DNA of 64,000 nucleotides from Klebsiella spallanzanii (GTDB lineage: Bacteria; Pseudomonadota; Gammaproteobacteria; Enterobacterales; Enterobacteriaceae). Below the pieces are notes generated by a model, which was not told where the DNA came from, ran no database searches, and saw nothing but the letters and a program-made list of their open reading frames with translations. A program made the translations under genes and the position numbers. The stretch is taken from positions 214,164 through 278,163 of the forward strand of contig NZ_CABGGS010000003.1 of assembly GCF_902158555.1 (NCBI RefSeq), written 5' to 3'. Positions within the stretch are counted from its first letter, which is position 1; each line of letters begins with the position of its first letter. Positions 39,387-46,745 of this stretch are shown one piece after another.

Positions 39387-39902
39387 TCAAAGAAGCAAAT
39401 ACCCCTCGTGGCGCAATAACCACTCTTTTCGCTGCACGCCGCCGGCATATCCGGTCATGGTACCGTTGCGCCCGATCACGCGGTGGCAGGGTACGACAAT
39501 ACTGACGGGGTTTGAACCGTTAGCTGCGCCCACCGCGCGCGCCGCCCCTGGCCGACCCAGCGTTTCCGCGAGCTGACCATAGTGCATTACTTGCCCGCAG
39601 GGAATGGTGCGCAGCGCTTTCCAGACTTCCCGCTGAAACGGCGTGCCCGCGGTTGCGGTAGGGAGTGTGTCGATGATCCCCAGATCGCCGGCAAAATAAT
39701 CGGCGAGTTTGCGGCTTAATCCGCCGGGGTCCCTCGCGGTAACGCGCTGATAGCCTTCGTTACGATAGTGCAGCTCCAGCAACTGCTCCATACGATCGCT
39801 ATGTTCTTCCCACTCTACGGCGCGCAGACGGTACTGCTCATCGCAAATAATCCATAACGGCCCCATCGGGGTATCGATTTTATCCTGCAGCAGAGTCAGC
39901 AT
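39387..39902 (-). CDS. ogt: Ogt, O6-methylguanine-DNA methyltransferase
   Basis: A 171-residue suicide repair enzyme that moves alkyl groups from O6-alkylguanine or O4-alkylthymine to its own Cys. The active site is PCHRVIG, and the helix-turn-helix binding region with the Arg finger is [16 protein letters not shown]. Unlike Ada it lacks a regulatory domain. Constitutive in E. coli. Divergent from smrA. Confidence 0.96.
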   Translation of the reverse strand: MLTLLQDKIDTPMGPLWIICDEQYRLRAVEWEEHSDRMEQLLELHYRNEGYQRVTARDPGGLSRKLADYFAGDLGIIDTLPTATAGTPFQREVWKALRTIPCGQVMHYGQLAETLGRPGAARAVGAANGSNPVSIVVPCHRVIGRNGTMTGYAGGVQRKEWLLRHEGYLLL

Positions 39903-39939
39903 CGTTTTTCCTTGTCACCTTTCATCAGATCAACAAGAT

Positions 39940-39953
39940 ATCATGCGCATGAT
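39940..39953. promoter_or_regulatory. 14-bp palindrome between ogt and smrA
   Basis: ATCATGCGCATGAT is a perfect palindrome 38 bp upstream of ogt in a divergent intergenic region. It may be an operator for an unknown dimeric regulator. No match to a consensus I know. Confidence 0.3.
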
Positions 39954-40102
39954 GCGGGCAACTATACCCCCAAAAGATAAAACGCCCACATCGTCGCGGT
40001 GCGTTATCTGTGAGCATTCGCGGCGTAAAACAACGTAAACGCATTGAGGGTGCAGGGCGTCGCGGCTATAGTAACTCCCCGGTAGTAGCTGGAGGAACGC
40101 GC

Positions 40103-40666
40103 ATGAACCTTGACGACAAATCCTTATTTCTTGGCGCCATGGAGGACGTTCAGCCTCTGAAACGCAATAACGACGTTCACTGGCACCCCGAGCGCAACAC
40201 CCGCGCGGTGCAGCGGATTGACACCCTGCAGCTTGATAATTTCCTTACCACCGGCTATCTCGATATCGTGCCGCTGGCAACCGCGCTGGAATTTAAGCGC
40301 GAAGGTCTGCAAAGCGGCGTGTTGGAAAAGCTTCGTCGCGGTAAGTACAGCCAGCAGGCAAGCCTTAACCTGCTGCGCCAGCCGGTCGAGAAGTGCCGGC
40401 AAATGCTGTTTGCTTTTGTGGTGCAAGCGCAGAAGGAGGGGCTGCGTAATTTGCTGATCGTTCACGGTAAAGGGCGCGACGATAATGCGCACGCCAATAT
40501 TATTCGCAGCTACCTGGCGCGGTGGCTGGTCGAACTCCCTGAAGTGCAGGCCTTCTGCACGGCGTTAGGGCACCACGGGGGCAGCGGCGCCTGTTATGTG
40601 GCGCTGCGTAAATCGGCTGAAGCCAAACAGGAAAACTGGGAGCGCCACGCCAAACATAGCCGCTAG
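40103..40666 (+). CDS. smrA: SmrA, Smr-domain DNA endonuclease
   Basis: A 187-residue protein homologous to E. coli YdaL/SmrA, reported to nick DNA. The N-terminal segment (about 1-80) includes RIDTLQLDNFL. The Smr domain (about 85-175) has the HGKGRDDNAHANIIRSYLARWL core and GGSGACYVALR. The start at 40103 follows GGAGG and gives the family length; the frame extends to 40010. Its end overlaps convergent pcaR by 4 bp. Confidence 0.94.
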   Translation: MNLDDKSLFLGAMEDVQPLKRNNDVHWHPERNTRAVQRIDTLQLDNFLTTGYLDIVPLATALEFKREGLQSGVLEKLRRGKYSQQASLNLLRQPVEKCRQMLFAFVVQAQKEGLRNLLIVHGKGRDDNAHANIIRSYLARWLVELPEVQAFCTALGHHGGSGACYVALRKSAEAKQENWERHAKHSR

Positions 40667-41469
40667 CGCATCAGCAGCGTGAGCTCCCGGGCTGCTTTCT
40701 GTAGCTCGGGCAAAACTCGTTCCAGCATCTCGTGCGCTGACATCTGTCCGGCGTGTACGCCGACGTTTAGCGCCGCCTGAATTTGCCCCTGCGGGTTAAA
40801 CAGCGGCACCGCCAGCGAGCGCAGTCCCATCTCCAGTTCCTGGTCGTTAAGCGCATAGCCCTGCTGATGCACGCGCTTGAGCTCGGCGCGCAGCTTAGTC
40901 ACCGAATCGACGGTTTGCGGGGTATAGCGAATCATCGTTACCCGGCCCAGCATATCGTTGAGCCTCTCTTCCGGTTGATGGCTCAATAGCACGCGTCCCA
41001 TTGAGGTCGCCCAGGCGGGCAGGCGGCTGCCAATGTCCAGATCGATGGTCATAATTCGCGAACTCGATGCGCGGGCGATGTAAAGAATATCGTCACCGTC
41101 GAGAGTGGCAATTGAGCAGGACTCATTGAGCATTTCACTTAAATGCTTCAGCACTGGCTGCGCCGAACGCGCCAGCGGCGTGGAAGCCAGCCAGGCGTGG
41201 CCCAGCGCCAGAATGCGCGGTCGCAGCTGGAAATTCTTACCGTCCTCGGCATAAACAAACCCCAGCTTGCTCAGCGTATACAGACAGCGGCGCACCGCCG
41301 CGCGCGGAATGCCGGTCTTCTGGCTGATTTGCGAAATTGAGAGCAGCGGGCGTTGCGGAGTAAAAGCCTGGATAACCTCCAGCCCGCGCGCCAGCGAGGC
41401 CATAAAGTTCGGATCGCCTTTAAACGGATCGCTATCGCCCGTCAGTAAATCGTCTGGATGTTTCTCCAT
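40663..41469 (-). CDS. pcaR: PcaR/PcaU-type IclR-family regulator
   Basis: A 268-residue IclR-family regulator. The N-terminal winged helix (SLARGLEVIQAFTPQRPLLSISQISQKTGIPRAAVRRCLYTLSKLG) is followed by the effector domain, which in PcaR and PcaU binds beta-ketoadipate or protocatechuate and is of the Pca/Pob regulator type. It is divergent from pcaIJFBDC, with three matching operators between. I chose the ATG at 41469 because GGAG stands before it; an ATG at 41490 would add seven residues without a ribosome site. Confidence 0.92.
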   Translation of the reverse strand: MEKHPDDLLTGDSDPFKGDPNFMASLARGLEVIQAFTPQRPLLSISQISQKTGIPRAAVRRCLYTLSKLGFVYAEDGKNFQLRPRILALGHAWLASTPLARSAQPVLKHLSEMLNESCSIATLDGDDILYIARASSSRIMTIDLDIGSRLPAWATSMGRVLLSHQPEERLNDMLGRVTMIRYTPQTVDSVTKLRAELKRVHQQGYALNDQELEMGLRSLAVPLFNPQGQIQAALNVGVHAGQMSAHEMLERVLPELQKAARELTLLMR

Positions 41470-41521
41470 TTTTTTCTCCGTATTTGTCATCGATCACATT
41501 CTTTCGCTAAACATACACGAT

Positions 41522-41555
41522 GTTCGATTATCGCACCATATTTCGATTATCGCCC
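41522..41555. promoter_or_regulatory. Tandem PcaR operators
   Basis: GTTCGATTATCGCAC (41522-41536) and TTTCGATTATCGCCC (41541-41555) are two copies 19 bp apart. The first differs by one base from the PcaR-type operator GTTCGATAATCGCAC described in pseudomonads. They lie about 53-86 bp upstream of pcaR. Confidence 0.8.
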
Positions 41556-41605
41556 TTGACCAGCATCGTTAAGCGGGTCACATTTTGTGCGAACAGCGAA
41601 TAAAA

Positions 41606-41620
41606 GTGCGATTACCGCAC
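41606..41620. promoter_or_regulatory. Third PcaR operator, pcaI side
   Basis: GTGCGATTACCGCAC, a near palindrome of the same type, ends 16 bp before the pcaI start. Its position suggests it governs the pcaI promoter or its start region. Confidence 0.7.
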
Positions 41621-41636
41621 ATACGGGAGCGACCTG

Positions 41637-42323
41637 ATGATTGATAAAAGCGTGTCGACGTTAAGTGATGCCATCGCTGGGATCCACGACGGGGCGACCA
41701 TTATGATTGGCGGATTTGGTCCCGCCGGTCAGCCGACGTATCTGATAGATGCTCTGATAGAACAGGGGGCCCGCGATTTAACCATCATTAACAATAACGC
41801 GGGTAACGGCGAAGTAGGCCTGGCGGCGTTACTGAAAGCCGGGCGGGTGCGCAAAATGATCTGCTCGTTCCCACGCCAGGTGGATTCACAGATTTTTGAC
41901 GATCTTTACCGCCGCGGCAAAGTGGAGCTGGAGCTGGTTCCGCAGGGGAATCTTGCCGCGCGTATTCAGGCGGCTGGCGCGGGTCTCGGCGCGGTATTTA
42001 CCCCCACCGGTTACGGCACGCCGCTGGCGGAGGGTAAAGAAACTCGCGAAATTGACGGTCGTCATTACGTTCTTGAATATCCCATCAAAGCCGATTTTGC
42101 GTTGATCAAAGCCCATCAGGGCGACCGCTGGGGCAACCTGGTTTATCGCAAAGCGGCGCGCAACTTTGGCCCGATCATGGCAACCGCCGCCCAAACCACC
42201 ATTGCGGAAGTCTCACAGTTGGTGCCCCTTGGTGACCTCGACCCGGAAAGCATTATCACGCCGGGGATTTTTGTCCAGCGTGTCTATTCCCTGGAAAACC
42301 TGATTACCGCAAAAAGCGCCTGA
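41637..42323 (+). CDS. pcaI: 3-oxoadipate CoA-transferase subunit A
   Basis: A 228-residue alpha subunit of the CoA-transferase that activates beta-ketoadipate with succinyl-CoA. MIGGFGPAGQPTYLIDAL is the family I CoA-transferase alpha motif. First gene of the pca operon; pcaJ follows after 10 bp. Intact in length (family about 220-230). Confidence 0.95.
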   Translation: MIDKSVSTLSDAIAGIHDGATIMIGGFGPAGQPTYLIDALIEQGARDLTIINNNAGNGEVGLAALLKAGRVRKMICSFPRQVDSQIFDDLYRRGKVELELVPQGNLAARIQAAGAGLGAVFTPTGYGTPLAEGKETREIDGRHYVLEYPIKADFALIKAHQGDRWGNLVYRKAARNFGPIMATAAQTTIAEVSQLVPLGDLDPESIITPGIFVQRVYSLENLITAKSA

Positions 42324-42333
42324 GGAACCCACT

Positions 42334-42990
42334 ATGCAAAAACTGACTCGCGATGAGATGGCCCAGCGTGTGGCCCGCGATATACCCGAAGGTGCTTATG
42401 TCAATCTGGGTATCGGCTTACCGACCCGTATCGCCAACTATCTTCCTGCCGACAAGGAAATATTCCTGCATAGTGAAAATGGCCTGCTGGGAATGGGGCC
42501 GAAACCGCAGCCGGGCGAAGAGGATCCTGAGCTGATTAACGCCGGGAAAGAGTATGTGACCCTGCTTCAGGGCGGCTGCTATTTCCACCACGGCGACTCC
42601 TTCGCCATGATGCGCGGCGGCCATCTTGATATCTGTGTCCTCGGAGCCTACCAGGTCTCCGCCAGCGGCGACCTGGCGAACTGGAGCACCGGCGCGCCCG
42701 ACGCGATCCCTGCCGTCGGAGGGGCGATGGATCTGGCTATTGGTGCGCGTCAGGTGTTTGTGATGATGGACCACCTGACCCGTGACGGCGAATGCAAGCT
42801 GGTGGAACACTGCACTTATCCGTTGACCGGCGTCGGCTGCGTGAGCCGGATATATACCGATCTGGCGGTTATCGATATCAGCGAAAGCGGCCCGGTGGTG
42901 CGAGAAATCTTTAATGGCCTCTCTTTTGAGGAACTACAGCGTATCACTCCGGTGACGCTGACTTTTGCACAACTGGCGGAAAGCGCGTAA
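42334..42990 (+). CDS. pcaJ: 3-oxoadipate CoA-transferase subunit B
   Basis: A 218-residue beta subunit. The catalytic Glu is in HSENGLLGMGP near residue 48, the CoA-transferase signature 2, where the glutamyl-CoA intermediate forms. YVNLGIGLPTRIANYLP is the conserved N-terminal segment. It forms a complex with PcaI. pcaF follows after 6 bp. Confidence 0.96.
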   Translation: MQKLTRDEMAQRVARDIPEGAYVNLGIGLPTRIANYLPADKEIFLHSENGLLGMGPKPQPGEEDPELINAGKEYVTLLQGGCYFHHGDSFAMMRGGHLDICVLGAYQVSASGDLANWSTGAPDAIPAVGGAMDLAIGARQVFVMMDHLTRDGECKLVEHCTYPLTGVGCVSRIYTDLAVIDISESGPVVREIFNGLSFEELQRITPVTLTFAQLAESA

Positions 42991-42996
42991 GGAACT

Positions 42997-44202
42997 ATGA
43001 TGAATCAGGCATTTATCTGTGATGCAGTACGTACGCCGTTTGGTCGTTTTGGCGGTGCCCTGGCAACCCTGCGTGCTGACGATCTCGCAGCGCTACCGCT
43101 TAAAGCGCTGCTGGAACGTAACCCCGGTCTCAATCCTGCGCGTATTGACGATGTGATTTACGGCTGCGCTAACCAGGCTGGCGAAGATAACCGCAACGTT
43201 GCACGTATGGCGCTGCTGCTGGCCGGACTGCCGGAAAGCGTGCCGGGCAGTACCGTAAACCGCCTGTGTGGTTCCAGCCTTGATGCGATCGGCATCGCAG
43301 CGCGTGCGATTAAAAGCGGCGAAACTCAACTGATGATTGCTGGTGGCGTCGAAAGCATGTCGCGCGCGCCGTTTGTAATGGGTAAGGCGGAAAGCGCCTT
43401 TAGCCGCACGATGCAGATGGAAGATACCACCATTGGCTGGCGCTTTATCAACCCACAGCTGAAAGCGCTGTACGGAGTGGATTCGATGCCGGAAACGGCG
43501 GAAAACGTAGCGGGTGATTTTGCCATCTCGCGCGTGGACCAGGATGCATTTGCACTGCGTAGCCAACTGCGTACGGCGACGGCGCAGGAGGCCGGACGCT
43601 TTGCCGACGAGCTGATCGCCGTTTCGGTCCCGCAGCGCAAGGGTGAAGCGCTGCTTTTTACCCGCGATGAGCACCCGCGCAGCACCACCGCTGAAGCGCT
43701 GGCAAAGCTACGCGGCGTGGTCAGAGCCGAGGGTACGGTCACGGCGGGTAATGCCTCCGGGGTTAATGACGGCGCTTGTGCACTGCTATTAGCCAGCGAA
43801 CAGGCGCTGGCCGCCAATGATTTACAGCCGCTGGCCCGGGTGGTCGGCGTGGCGACGGCAGGGGTTGCGCCACGTATTATGGGGTTTGGCCCCGCGCCGG
43901 CGGTACGAAAGGTGCTGGCGCAAACGGGCCTGACTCTTGGGCAAATGGACGTTATTGAACTGAATGAAGCCTTTGCTGCCCAGGCGCTGGCGGTAACGCG
44001 GGAGCTGGGGCTGCCTGATGATGCCCCGCACGTAAACCCTAACGGTGGCGCCATTGCCCTTGGTCATCCGCTGGGAGCCTCCGGCGGTCGTCTGGTGATG
44101 ACTGCAGCGTATCAACTGCGCCGCACCGGCGGGCGCTATGCGCTGTGCACCATGTGTATCGGCGTTGGTCAAGGGATCGCGCTGATTATTGAACGCGTTT
44201 AA
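42997..44202 (+). CDS. pcaF: 3-oxoadipyl-CoA thiolase
   Basis: A 401-residue thiolase that splits 3-oxoadipyl-CoA to acetyl-CoA and succinyl-CoA, the last step of the beta-ketoadipate pathway. The acylated Cys is in NRLCGSSLDAIGIA near residue 90; the second Cys is in CTMCIGVGQG near 386 and the His is in NGGAIALGHPLGASGGR. Length is typical. It could also serve phenylacetate catabolism, but its place in the pca operon fits this name. Confidence 0.95.
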   Translation: MMNQAFICDAVRTPFGRFGGALATLRADDLAALPLKALLERNPGLNPARIDDVIYGCANQAGEDNRNVARMALLLAGLPESVPGSTVNRLCGSSLDAIGIAARAIKSGETQLMIAGGVESMSRAPFVMGKAESAFSRTMQMEDTTIGWRFINPQLKALYGVDSMPETAENVAGDFAISRVDQDAFALRSQLRTATAQEAGRFADELIAVSVPQRKGEALLFTRDEHPRSTTAEALAKLRGVVRAEGTVTAGNASGVNDGACALLLASEQALAANDLQPLARVVGVATAGVAPRIMGFGPAPAVRKVLAQTGLTLGQMDVIELNEAFAAQALAVTRELGLPDDAPHVNPNGGAIALGHPLGASGGRLVMTAAYQLRRTGGRYALCTMCIGVGQGIALIIERV

Positions 44203-44211
44203 GGAGCCAGA

Positions 44212-45564
44212 ATGAGTTTGTTGACCCCGATGATGCGCAACAGCCCGCTGACCGCGTGGCTCAGCGATGCGCAGCGGGTGCAGGGAATGTTGGATTTCGA
44301 AGCCGCGCTGGCGCGTGCTCAGGTTGAATGTGGCCTGGTGCCGCAGGCGGTGCTTAACCCGATTATTAAATCTTGCCAGCATCAGCAAATCGACTTTGCT
44401 GCGTTGGGACAGGCCGCCGCCAGCGCGGGAAATCTGGCTATCCCGTTGGTAAAACAGCTGACCGCGCGGGTCAAAGAACGCGATGAAGCCGCAGCGCGTT
44501 ATGTTCACTGGGGGGCGACCAGCCAGGATGCTATCGACACTGGTTTTGTCCTGCAACTACGCGGTACGCTGAATGAAACAGACGCGATGTTGCAGCGACT
44601 GCTCGATACTCTCGCCTGCCAGTCCGAGCGCCATCAGAATACCGTCATGCCTGGTCGTACCTGGATGCAGCATGCGCTGCCGGTCACCTTTGGTCTGAAG
44701 CTAGCGGGAACGCTGGACGCGCTGCTGCGCTGGCAGGTGCGGCTGCGCGAGATGCGTTCACGGGTATTGGTACTGCAATTCGGCGGCGCGGCGGGAACCC
44801 TTGACTCGCTTAAAATGCAGGCTCCACAGGTTGCCGTCGCGCTGGCAAAAGCGCTCAACCTGCAGCTTCCTGATACCCCTTGGCACAACCAGCGCGATCG
44901 GCTATTAGAGGTAGGGGCGTGGTACGCCGGCGTCTGCGGTACCCTCGGCAAATTCGCCAACGACTTTTCTCTGCTGATGCAAACGGAAGTTGCGGAAGTC
45001 GCTGAGCCGGTTGCCGAAGGGCGTGGCGGGTCGTCAACCATGCCGCACAAGCGTAACCCCATCTCCTGTGCCGCAATTTTAACCGCTGCCCAGCGCACGC
45101 CCGGGCTGGTGGCGACGCTATACGCCGGTCAGATCCAGCAGCATGAACGGGCGCTGGGCGGCTGGCAGGCGGAGTGGGAAACGCTGCCGGAGCTGATAAC
45201 TCTCGTTGGCGGCGCGCTGGCGCAGAGCGAAGCGCTGGTGCGCGACATGCAGGTTTTCCCGCAGAAGATGCGTGCCGATCTGGATATGACTCATGGCCTG
45301 ATCATGGCCGAGGCGGTGACGCTGGCGTTGGCGGAGTTTATCGGTAAAGCCGAAGCCCACCATCGGGTTGAGGCTTTGTGTCGCCAGGCGCTGGACGAAT
45401 CCCGTTCGCTACTTAATGTGCTGGAAAACGATCCGCTGGTCAGCGAGCACCTATCCGCCAGTCGCTTAACTCAACTGCTGGATCCGACAACGGCGACCGG
45501 CAGCGCTGAACTTTTCGTGCGCCAGGTCGTGGCGCGCTATAAGGAGCAACGTAATGAATGTTGA
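44212..45564 (+). CDS. pcaB: 3-carboxy-cis,cis-muconate cycloisomerase
   Basis: A 450-residue member of the fumarase/aspartase superfamily. It lactonises 3-carboxy-cis,cis-muconate to 4-carboxymuconolactone. The signature GGSSTMPHKRNPISCA is near residue 275, and HWGATSQDAIDTG is the second conserved region. The stop overlaps the start of pcaD by 11 bp, showing translational coupling. Confidence 0.95.
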   Translation: MSLLTPMMRNSPLTAWLSDAQRVQGMLDFEAALARAQVECGLVPQAVLNPIIKSCQHQQIDFAALGQAAASAGNLAIPLVKQLTARVKERDEAAARYVHWGATSQDAIDTGFVLQLRGTLNETDAMLQRLLDTLACQSERHQNTVMPGRTWMQHALPVTFGLKLAGTLDALLRWQVRLREMRSRVLVLQFGGAAGTLDSLKMQAPQVAVALAKALNLQLPDTPWHNQRDRLLEVGAWYAGVCGTLGKFANDFSLLMQTEVAEVAEPVAEGRGGSSTMPHKRNPISCAAILTAAQRTPGLVATLYAGQIQQHERALGGWQAEWETLPELITLVGGALAQSEALVRDMQVFPQKMRADLDMTHGLIMAEAVTLALAEFIGKAEAHHRVEALCRQALDESRSLLNVLENDPLVSEHLSASRLTQLLDPTTATGSAELFVRQVVARYKEQRNEC

Positions 45565-46321
45565 TTATCAGATTGACGGGCCGCAGGACGCGCCGGTTAT
45601 CGTGCTCTCTAACTCGCTGGGAACCACCCGGGCGATGTGGCAGCCGCAGATTGAGGCGTTAACGCAGCATTTCCGCGTGCTGTGCTACGACACCCACGGT
45701 CATGGCGTAACCCGTAAAAGCGGCAAAGTGACGCTGGCGCAGCTTGGCGAAGATGTAATAGCGCTGCTCGATCATCTTAATATCGAAAAAGCCTGGTTCT
45801 GCGGGATTTCAATGGGCGGGTTGACCGGCCTGTGGCTGGGCCGTTTTGCGCCTGAACGTTTTTACGGCCTGGTTGTCGCCAACACCGCAGCGCGTATTGG
45901 CGATCAGGCAGGTTGGCTGTCGCGCGCCCGGGCGGTTCGTCAGGAAGGGATGGATGTTGTGGCTGCGGGGGCCGCGGATCGCTGGTTTAGCCACGAATTT
46001 CGGCAGAAGACGCCGGAAGTGGTGGAAGCCTTATGTCACCAGTTGACCCACAGCGATGCCGAAGGCTACGCGACCTGTTGCGAAGCGCTGGCCGCCGCCG
46101 ACCTGCGCGGGGAAGTCGCGCAAATCTCCATTCCGGTACTTATTCTTGCTGGTGAAAGTGACCCTGTCACTACGGTGGCGGATGCAAACTTCCTGCACCA
46201 GCAGATCCCTGTCTCTGAAGTGGTGGTGCTGGCGGCATCGCATTTGTCAAATATCGAAGCGCCTAAGGCGTTCAGCTCGGCGCTGCTGGCTTTTACTCAG
46301 GGAGAACAGCATGGACGATAA
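45554..46321 (+). CDS. pcaD: 3-oxoadipate enol-lactonase
   Basis: A 255-residue alpha/beta-hydrolase that opens beta-ketoadipate enol-lactone. The nucleophile Ser is in GISMGG near residue 86, the acid in VLILAGESDPVT, and the His in ASHLSNIEAP. It overlaps pcaB and pcaC by 11 bp each, keeping the three enzymes in one coupled block. Confidence 0.95.
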   Translation: MNVDYQIDGPQDAPVIVLSNSLGTTRAMWQPQIEALTQHFRVLCYDTHGHGVTRKSGKVTLAQLGEDVIALLDHLNIEKAWFCGISMGGLTGLWLGRFAPERFYGLVVANTAARIGDQAGWLSRARAVRQEGMDVVAAGAADRWFSHEFRQKTPEVVEALCHQLTHSDAEGYATCCEALAAADLRGEVAQISIPVLILAGESDPVTTVADANFLHQQIPVSEVVVLAASHLSNIEAPKAFSSALLAFTQGEQHGR

Positions 46322-46700
46322 ACAGCGTTATCAGCAGGGAATGACGGTTCGCCGCAAGGTTCTCGGTGATACCCATGTCGATAAAACATTGCAAAAATTG
46401 ACGCCGCTGAACGAGGAGTTTCAGGATTTTATCACCCGCTATGCCTGGGGTGAGACCTGGACCCGTCCTGGGCTCGATCACCATACCCGTAGCATGATAA
46501 CCATTGCCATGCTGATCGCCCTGAACCGCGAAGCTGAGCTGAAAATGCACCTGCGCGCGGCGTTTAATAACGGCGTCACCCGCGACGAGCTTAAAGAGCT
46601 GATTATGCACTCCGCGCTCTACTGCGGCCTGCCTGCCGCCAACGCCACGATGCATCTGGCGCAGCAGGTTTTTGATGAGATGGATGCGAATCGGGGGTAG
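46311..46700 (+). CDS. pcaC: 4-carboxymuconolactone decarboxylase
   Basis: A 129-residue decarboxylase of the AhpD-like fold. It has RYAWGETWTRPGLDHHTRSMITIAML, the typical N-terminal motif, and HLRAAFNNGVTRDELKEL. The Cys of the domain is in LYCGLPAANATMH. In some bacteria PcaC and PcaD are fused (PcaL); here they are separate. The ATG at 46311 follows GGAG and overlaps the pcaD end. Last gene of the operon. Confidence 0.95.
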   Translation: MDDKQRYQQGMTVRRKVLGDTHVDKTLQKLTPLNEEFQDFITRYAWGETWTRPGLDHHTRSMITIAMLIALNREAELKMHLRAAFNNGVTRDELKELIMHSALYCGLPAANATMHLAQQVFDEMDANRG

Positions 46701-46704
46701 AAAC

Positions 46705-46734
46705 AGCAACGCCAGGTTAATCCCTGGCGTTGCT
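46705..46734. terminator. Hairpin between pcaC and the acyltransferase gene
   Basis: AGCAACGCCAGG (46705-46716) pairs exactly with CCTGGCGTTGCT (46723-46734). It lies between convergent genes and may end both transcripts; neither side has a long U-tract. Confidence 0.65.
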
Positions 46735-46745
46735 GCCTGCGCCGG

